Shown: positions 58,555 through 64,000 of the stretch, in pieces
How positions within the stretch are numbered: position 1 is the first letter of the stretch
Layout of the letters: every line of letters starts with the position of its first letter
Assembly (NCBI GenBank): GCA_964519895.1
Contig: CAZFLE010000006.1
Location: 62,001 to 126,000, forward strand
Direction: 5' to 3'
DNA: 64,000 nt
Source of the DNA: CAYFPX01 sp964519895
GTDB lineage: Bacteria; Myxococcota_A; UBA796; CAJQPC01
Made by a program: the position numbers and the translations under genes
Notes under the pieces: model-generated
Databases searched by the model: none
What the model saw: only the letters and a program-made list of their open reading frames with translations
What the model was told of the DNA's origin: nothing

Positions 58555-58718
58555 GCAAGCCCCTCCGGCGAAGCCGCAAGGGCCAGTCCCTGGTGGAGTA
58601 CCTGCTGGCGATCTCCGTGATCTCGATCGCCCTGGCCGTGGGCTTCCTCGAGCTCACCGACTCGACCAAGGACTCGTTCAAGAACGCCAGCCTGCACATC
58701 CAGCAGCCGTTCCCATAG
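58551..58718 (+). CDS. Flp-type pilin
   Basis: The 55 residues (too short for many gene finders) start at ATG 58551. They read MSKPLRRSRKGQSLVEYLLAISVISIALAVGFLEL, with GQSLVEYLLA matching the Flp prepilin cleavage site (G, then ExY at +5). The hydrophobic stretch and a short helix follow. It is the best candidate for the main Flp pilin. It is 5 bases from the prepilin peptidase gene. Confidence 0.85.
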   Translation: MSKPLRRSRKGQSLVEYLLAISVISIALAVGFLELTDSTKDSFKNASLHIQQPFP

Positions 58719-58723
58719 CATCC

Positions 58724-59233
58724 ATGCCCACCCTCAACCCGGGCGACTTCGCCGTGTTCGCGGTGCTGGCCGCCGCCACGGTCACGGACCTCAAGTGGAT
58801 GCGCGTCCCCAACAAGCTCACCTTTGGCGCCATGGCCCTGGGGATCGGCTACAGCTTCGTGGCCATCGGCCCCCTGGCGTCGGTGCTGGGCATCCTGTTG
58901 GCCTTTGCACTGATGTTCCCCGGCTGGAAGCTCGGAGGGGCCGTGCGGGCCGGTGACGCCAAGCTGCTGATGGCGGTCGGAGCGTTCTTCGGGCCCCTGG
59001 AGATCCTGCGCGCCTGCCTGTTCACCTACATCCTGAACCTGCCCTTCGGCCTGGTCGTCCTGGCCGTCAAGGGCCGCCTGGGCAACGTGGTCCCGGCGGT
59101 GCGCGCCGGGGTGCAGAGGGGCCTGGGCAACACGTCCGTGCCCGAACCGACGCTCACCGTGGTGCCGATGGTGCCAGTGGTGGTGGGCGCCGTCCTGATG
59201 ACCCGCTTCACGGGGGTGCTCAAGTGGTGGTGA
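58724..59233 (+). CDS. tadV: Prepilin peptidase TadV/CpaA (A24 aspartic peptidase)
   Basis: The 169-residue membrane protein has TDLKWMRVPNKLT with the first catalytic Asp and RAGDAKLLMAVGAFFG with the GD Asp, as in the short A24B form. About six membrane segments are visible. The RAGD loop has Ala where Gly is usual in GxGD. It would cleave the leader peptides of the three pilin-like proteins. Its stop overlaps the third pilin-like gene start. Confidence 0.88.
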   Translation: MPTLNPGDFAVFAVLAAATVTDLKWMRVPNKLTFGAMALGIGYSFVAIGPLASVLGILLAFALMFPGWKLGGAVRAGDAKLLMAVGAFFGPLEILRACLFTYILNLPFGLVVLAVKGRLGNVVPAVRAGVQRGLGNTSVPEPTLTVVPMVPVVVGAVLMTRFTGVLKWW

Positions 59234-59427
59234 GACGCCGACAAGCCCAGTCCACCGTGGAGATGATGCTCTACATCTCCGTGATCGTCGTCGTGATGGT
59301 CCTGAGCGCCTGGATCGGGCTCGGACCCCAGTTCGAGGCCGGCTGGGACGCCGTCGCGAGCGAAGACGGCGACGCCATCTACGTGATCAAGTGGGACAAG
59401 ACCACACCCACCAGCGAGAAGCGCTGA
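59230..59427 (+). CDS. TadE-like minor pilin / pseudopilin
   Basis: GTG 59230 overlaps the prepilin peptidase stop (GTGA); GTG codons at 59224 and 59227 are alternatives. The 65-residue product is RRRQAQSTVEMMLYISVIVVVMVLSAWIGL, with QSTVEMML as the class III cleavage site and an Asp-rich C-terminal region. It is probably a minor pilin or a pilus tip protein. Confidence 0.75.
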   Translation: MRRRQAQSTVEMMLYISVIVVVMVLSAWIGLGPQFEAGWDAVASEDGDAIYVIKWDKTTPTSEKR

Positions 59428-59499
59428 CCGCGCGGGGGCCCGATGACGGGGCCCGGATGGTAGTCTCGCACCCCCGCTCAGACCGGGATCAGGACTGGC

Positions 59500-60303
59500 A
59501 TGAAGAACCCGAAGGCCTTCCTCTTCGCCCTGCTGCTCGCCTGCCTCGCGACCTTCGCGCAGTGCCGGTACGTGGCCAGCCGCGAGGCCAAGCTGCTCTA
59601 TGAGTCGGAGCTGCTGAACACCCTCGTGGCGATCAAGGACATCCCCGAAGACTTCAAGCTCGACGAGACCATGGTCGAGGTCCGCCCAGTCCCGCGCAAG
59701 TGGCGGCAGCCCAAGGCGCTGAGCAGCGTCGACGACATCCTGGGCCAGATCAGCTCCAACCCGATCCTCGAGGGCGAGCAGATCTCCTACACCAAGCTGG
59801 TCAAGCCCGACGACGCCGGCCTGGCGTTCTACGTGCCCAAGAAGCTCCGCGCAGTCGCGATGGCCGTCGACCAGTTCAACGCGGTCGGCATGCACATCAA
59901 GCCCTACAACTACATCGACGTGGTCGGCACCTTCGACTTCGGCCAGGGCGAAAAGGCCGACACCCGCACGGTCACGCTGTTCCAGAGCGTGCTGGTCCTG
60001 AGCGTCGGCGACGACGTGGGCCACCCCACGACCCAGGTCCTGGCCGACGAGACCGGCGGCTCCGTGCGCAAGGAGCACCGCACCGGCAACACGGTCACCC
60101 TGGCCATGAAGCCCGACGAGGCCCAGAAGCTCATCCTGGCCCAGCGTCTGGGCGAGCTGAGCCTGGTCCTGCGGTCCCTGTGGGAGACCGAGCGCTACGT
60201 CGAGCTCGAGCACGCCAGCATCCACACCACCCTCGGCATCCCGCAGCGGGTCCGCTACACCAAGCGTCCCAGCTATCGGGTCATCTCCACCGGAGGCTTC
60301 TGA
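59500..60303 (+). CDS. cpaB: Flp pilus assembly protein CpaB/RcpC
   Basis: The 267-residue protein has a signal peptide (MKNPKAFLFALLLACLATFAQC). An SAF-like domain follows with TLVAIKDIPEDFKLDETMVEVR and then the KALSSVDDILGQ region, typical of CpaB. The second half (~100-260) carries beta strands such as AFYVPKKLRAVAMAVDQFNAV. It acts with the CpaC secretin in the periplasm. It follows after 72 bases and its stop overlaps cpaC by one base. Confidence 0.9.
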   Translation: MKNPKAFLFALLLACLATFAQCRYVASREAKLLYESELLNTLVAIKDIPEDFKLDETMVEVRPVPRKWRQPKALSSVDDILGQISSNPILEGEQISYTKLVKPDDAGLAFYVPKKLRAVAMAVDQFNAVGMHIKPYNYIDVVGTFDFGQGEKADTRTVTLFQSVLVLSVGDDVGHPTTQVLADETGGSVRKEHRTGNTVTLAMKPDEAQKLILAQRLGELSLVLRSLWETERYVELEHASIHTTLGIPQRVRYTKRPSYRVISTGGF

Positions 60304-61739
60304 TGCGTCGGCAGCTGATCCGCCGCTGGGGTCGCTTCGCGGCCCTGCTGGTCGCCCTGGCTGCGATCGTCGTCCTGTTCCAGCCCGTCGATGGCCTGGC
60401 CGACGAGGACAACATCGACGACCAGGTCGTCGTGGTCCAGAACCAGATCTACATCGACGTGCCGTACAAGTTCGGCAACATCGCCGCCGACGTGAACCTG
60501 ATCAAGGTGATCCCGCTGTTCGACCAACAGCAGATCCTGATCGCTGGGCGTCGCTCGGGCAGCACGAACATGCTGATCTACGACCGCGACGGCGTGCTCC
60601 GGGACGACTTCGAGATCCGGGTCATCCCGGCGAACCTGAGCAAGGTCATGGAAAAGGTCCAGGCCCTGCTCCAGGACATCGAGGGCCTGACCTTCGAGAT
60701 CGTGGGCGACCAGATCTACATCCACGGCGAGGTCGCGACCGACGACGAGCTCATGAAGACCCAGGACCTGGCCGACCGGGAGCGGCTGGTCACCAACCTG
60801 GCGACCCTGTCGCCGGTGGCCCAGCGCCTCCAGGCCGGGCTGATCGAGACGGCGATCGACGTGCCCGGGGTCAAGGCCCGCCTGATCAACAACACCATCC
60901 TGCTCGAGGGCGTGGTCCACTCCGCCGCCGCTTCGGCCCGGGCCGAAGCCATCGCACGGGCCTACTACGGCAACGTGGTCAACGTGCTCGAGGTCCGCGA
61001 GGTCGAGCGGGTGCCCGGACGCACCAGCACGGTCGTGATCGTGGTGCACTTCGTCCAGCTCGCCAAGGAACTGTCGACGGCCTGGGGCTTCCAGTGGACC
61101 CCGCTGATCGTGTCGCCGATCGACATGTTCTTCCAGAAGGACATCATCCCCAACAACCCGGCGACCGGCTCGGCCAGCGCCACCGTGACGGCCCTGCTGC
61201 CCCGGCTCTACCGGGCCCGCGCCAGCGGCTATGCCCGGGTGCTCGACAACCCGACCGTGTCGGTCAAGAGCGGTGAGCAGGCGTCGATCTTCTCCGGCAT
61301 GGAGTACCCCTACCTGGTCTCCAGCGGCTTCTTCTCACACGTGGAGTTCAAGGAGATCGGCATCGGCCTGACCGTGACCCCCTATGCCCAGGGCAACAAC
61401 GTCGACCTGGACATCAACGTCTCCGTCACCGACCTGGGCCAGGTCGCCCCCAACGGCTTCCAGGCCGTGGACCGGGCAGACATCACCACCAGCGAGTACT
61501 GCCGGGCCGGCGAGAGCATCGCCATCGGCGGCTTGCAGCGCATCGGCGACGCGGTCTCCTACAACAAGGCCCCCGAGATCGACACCACCGGCGCCATCTT
61601 CAACTTCTACGCCAACAAGGAGTACAAGAAGTCGAAGAACCAGTTCCTGGTCTTCCTGACGCCCCAGATCCACGAGTCCTCGAGCTCGGCGAACAAGGAG
61701 ATCAAGGACCAGTTCAACCTCCAAGAGGTCCGCCAATAG
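60303..61739 (+). CDS. cpaC: Flp pilus secretin CpaC/RcpA
   Basis: The 478-residue outer-membrane secretin has a signal peptide (~1-33), then N-terminal domains with IYIDVPYKFGNIAADVNLIKVIPLFD and ILIAGRRSGSTNMLIYD, a BON-like part (VPGVKARLINNTILLEGVV) and the secretin core with LVSSGFFSHVEFKEIGIGLTVTPYAQGNNVDLDINVSVTDLG. ATG 60303 shares one base with the CpaB TGA. The product forms the gate through which Flp pili leave. Confidence 0.92.
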   Translation: MRRQLIRRWGRFAALLVALAAIVVLFQPVDGLADEDNIDDQVVVVQNQIYIDVPYKFGNIAADVNLIKVIPLFDQQQILIAGRRSGSTNMLIYDRDGVLRDDFEIRVIPANLSKVMEKVQALLQDIEGLTFEIVGDQIYIHGEVATDDELMKTQDLADRERLVTNLATLSPVAQRLQAGLIETAIDVPGVKARLINNTILLEGVVHSAAASARAEAIARAYYGNVVNVLEVREVERVPGRTSTVVIVVHFVQLAKELSTAWGFQWTPLIVSPIDMFFQKDIIPNNPATGSASATVTALLPRLYRARASGYARVLDNPTVSVKSGEQASIFSGMEYPYLVSSGFFSHVEFKEIGIGLTVTPYAQGNNVDLDINVSVTDLGQVAPNGFQAVDRADITTSEYCRAGESIAIGGLQRIGDAVSYNKAPEIDTTGAIFNFYANKEYKKSKNQFLVFLTPQIHESSSSANKEIKDQFNLQEVRQ

Positions 61740-61781
61740 TGACGTCGATGCCCCAGTCGCTGAGCCCGTCCTCGCTTGTCC

Positions 61782-61846
61782 GCCGGCCGCCTGCCGGCGC
61801 GGCCCCGGCTCGACGTGGCGCCAGCCACGCTGTGGCCGTGGCCACA
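61782..61846 (+). other. Three tandem stem-loops in the cpaC-tadZA spacer
   Basis: Perfect inverted repeats are GCCGGC-N5-GCCGGC (61782-61798), CGTGGC-GCCA-GCCACG (61814-61829) and TGTGGC-CGTG-GCCACA (61831-61846). The spacer 61740-61905 is otherwise without features. No T-run follows, so they may stabilise mRNA or reduce read-through rather than stop transcription. Confidence 0.4.
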
Positions 61847-61905
61847 CCAGCAGACGACCTGCGTCCTGCGCGACCACCGGTCCCATCGACCGCGGCATCG
61901 ACGTA

Positions 61906-64000
61906 GTGTCTGACGGCCCCCGCATCGTCGCAGTCGGAGGCGCCCGGGACGGCGTCGGCAAGACCAGCTTCGTCGTCAACTCTGCCCTGGCCTTCCTCAA
62001 GGAGACCCGCAAGCGCGTGCTGGTCCTGGACCTGGACCGGGACAGCGTCGGCGACGTGCAGACCCTGCTGTCGATGGGCAAGGTCAAGACCCTGGCCGAC
62101 TTTGCGCCCTATGCCGACAAGCTCAGCTCCAACCAGCTCCGCCAGTACATCTCGGCCCACCCGGCCGGACTCGGGGTGTTGCCTCTGGCGCCCGATCCCG
62201 AGGGCGCCGACGTGGTCACCGGCGACGTGGTGGCCCGCCTGCTCGACCTGCTCAAGCCCATCTGCGACTACATCGTCGTGGACTGCGGCGTGGACATCCA
62301 CGACGCCACGGTCANNNNNNNNNNNNNNNNNNNNNNNNNNNNNNNNNNNNNNNNNNNNNNNNNNNNNNNNNNNNNNNNNNNNNNNNNNNNNNNNNNNNNN
62401 NNNNNNNNNNNNNNATCTGCGACTACATCGTCGTGGACTGCGGCGTGGACATCCACGACGCCACGGTCAAGGTCTTCGAACAGGCCAGCGGCATCTTTCT
62501 GCTCTCGACCCCAGACCTGCTGGTCCTGAACCACACCAAGCGCTTCGTCGATCGCCTGCAGCGGCTCCACTTCCCCAAGGAGCTCATCAAGGTCATCCTC
62601 AACCGCTACGACGCCCAGGTCGGTCCGCCCCTGGACCTGATCACCCAGAAGCTCGCCCGGTCGGTGCTCGTGACCCTGCTCGAGGACGAGCAGCTCTGCC
62701 GCAATGCCGGCTTCACCGGCAAGCCCTTCGTGCTCGATCAGCCCCGGGCACGGCTCAGCCGGAACTACGACGAGTTCATCCGCAAGCTGGTCGAGACCCA
62801 CACCCTGGAGAAGCTCGGCCAGGTCGCCCGCGCCCAGGGCCTGAGCGGTCTGGAAGGACGCGGCGGCGGGCTGGTGGTCGGCGGCACCGACGTGTCCCGG
62901 GAGCTCAAGGAGTACCAGAAGGCCCGCGGCAGCAAGGCCAACCGCAGCAACGCCCAGATCGATCAGCGCACCGCCATCAAGATGCTGATCCACAAGCGGC
63001 TGGTCGAGACCATCGATCTGAAGAAGCTCGACAAGGATCTGGGCGACGAGGATCGCGACGCCGCCCTGCGGGACCGGGTGCTCAAGGCCGTGGCCCGCAT
63101 CCTGGACGAAGTCGGCACGTCGATGACCGACCGCAAGGACCGCCAGCGCATCGTGAAAGAGGTCGCAGACGAGGCCCTGGGCCTGGGCCCGCTGGAAGAC
63201 TTCCTGGCCGACGACCGGATCACCGAGGTCATGGTGAATCGGCGGGACCAGGTCTACGTCGAGATGGACGGCAAGCTGACCATCACCGACGCCACCTTCA
63301 CCGACGACGCCCAGCTGCTCGGTGTCATCGAGCGCATCGTGGCCCCCATCGGCCGGCGCATCGACGAGAAGTCGCCGATGGTCGACGCCCGCCTCAAGGA
63401 CGGCAGCCGGGTCAATGCCATCATCCCCCCGCTGGCGCTGGACGGGCCCTGCGTCACCATCCGAAAGTTCTCCCGCGAGCCGCTCACGGTCAAGGACCTG
63501 GTCGGCTTTGGCAGCTTCACCGCCGAGATGGCGGACTTCCTGCGGGCCTGTGTCGAGGCCCACCTCAACATCCTGATCTCCGGCGGCACCGGCTCGGGCA
63601 AGACCACGCTGCTGAACGTGCTCAGCTCGTTCATCCCCGCCGACGAGCGCATCGTCACGGTCGAGGACTCGGCCGAGCTGCAGCTCAAGCAGCCCCACGT
63701 GGTGCGGCTGGAGACTCGCCCCGCCAACATCGAAGGCGAAGGCGCCATCCACATCCGCGACCTGGTGCGCAACAGCCTGCGGATGCGCCCCGACCGCATC
63801 GTGGTCGGCGAGTGCCGTGGCTCCGAGGCTCTGGACATGCTCCAGGCCATGAACACCGGCCACGACGGCTCGCTCACGACCATCCACTCCAACAGCCCCC
63901 GGGACTGCCTGGCGCGGCTGGAGACCCTGGTCATGTTCGCCGGGCTCGAGCTCCCCTCCAAGGCCATCCGCGAGCAGGTCACCAGCGCCATCAACCTGAT
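61906..64000 (+). CDS. Fused TadZ/CpaE-like ATPase and TadA/CpaF secretion ATPase (3' end beyond window; N gap inside)
   Basis: GTG 61906 begins a MinD-like ATPase without the usual N-terminal receiver domain: VGGARDGVGKTSFVVN and VLVLDLDRDSVGDVQTLL. Its CDYIVVDCGVD strand is interrupted by the N gap. After the gap the same frame continues (TPDLLVLNHTKRF, VILNRYDAQVG) to about residue 270, then a ~30-residue linker. CpaF follows without any stop: IKMLIHKRLVETIDLKKLDK, ALGLGPLEDFLADDRITEVMVN, Walker A GGTGSGKTTLLN, RIVVGECRGSEALDML and TTIHSNSPRD. The first half would place the complex and the second would power pilus assembly. The frame reaches the end of the window. Confidence 0.85.
62315..62414. 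other. 100-N scaffold gap with duplicated 55-base flanks
   Basis: The 55 bases at 62260-62314 are identical to those at 62415-62469. Removing the Ns and one copy keeps the reading frame, so the contigs probably overlap and no sequence is missing. Confidence 0.9.

Noticed and set aside
59428..59499. Terminator or new promoter before cpaB
   Set aside because: GGGGCCCG appears twice as a direct repeat, but there is no stem with T-run and no -24/-12 or -35/-10 pair; the operon probably continues.
61906..62529. ORF reading through the N gap to a stop at 62529
   Set aside because: After the gap it is in the wrong frame (Ser/Thr/Arg-rich); the correct frame continues to the window end.

Overview
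The window is very GC-rich and densely packed, and it reads like a myxobacterium-like Gram-negative (Myxococcota or a close relative). This is an inference from content. Three predicted secreted proteins end in MYXO-CTERM-type tails (Cys motif, membrane helix, Arg cluster). There are MopE-type metal-binding/FG-GAP proteins, about nine lipoproteins with clear lipoboxes, a Hanks kinase with the HRDISPSN loop, a CotH protein, a secreted caspase-like protein and sigma-54 regulation. A 100-N gap at 62315-62414, flanked by identical 55-base ends, shows a draft scaffold. No rRNA, tRNA, IS element or CRISPR array was seen.

Layout: (1) 1-3.6 kb: a partial MopE/FG-GAP lipoprotein, a MATE transporter and a small zinc-ribbon membrane protein. 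(2) 3.6-19 kb: one 5,119-residue secreted protein made of about 200 calcium-binding TSP3 repeats in about 30 higher-order cassettes, with a Asp-Thr stalk and a MYXO-CTERM tail. (3) 19-30 kb: phosphofructokinase; a Tat-exported subunit, GMC oxidoreductase and two alpha/beta hydrolases in one operon; a nucleotidyltransferase pair behind an S9 peptidase; a probably frameshifted small lipoprotein; an ACC deaminase/D-cysteine desulfhydrase homologue; a secreted zinc peptidase. (4) 30-35.7 kb: Cys-less peroxiredoxin-like protein, lipoprotein, caspase-like protein, MopE/FG-GAP lipoprotein, macrodomain protein. (5) 35.7-50.6 kb: two blocks that together hold a full coenzyme F420 pathway (cofG, cofH, cofC, cofD, cofE), F420H2:NADP reductase, an Rv3520c-like F420 oxidoreductase and a CYP142-like P450. 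The oxidoreductase operon has a perfect KstR-type palindrome just before its start. Inside this region lies a divergent sigma-54 activator/FliA-like sigma factor pair with a textbook -24/-12 promoter.

(6) 50.6-58.2 kb: sialidase-fold exported protein, orphan adenine methylase, histidine-phosphatase lipoprotein, DPPR-synthase-like UbiA protein, AAA/DUF4143 ATPase and a PEGA-domain Ser/Thr kinase. (7) 58.3-64 kb: a Tad/Flp pilus operon behind a second sigma-54-type promoter: three small pilin-like proteins, prepilin peptidase, CpaB, the CpaC secretin, and a single reading frame that fuses a TadZ/CpaE-like ATPase to the TadA/CpaF secretion ATPase and runs off the window.

Most notable: the TadZ-TadA fusion; the F420/CYP142/Rv3520c/KstR-site grouping, which resembles part of the mycobacterial cholesterol regulon; the sigma-54 to FliA-like sigma cascade; and the hierarchical TSP3 giant.
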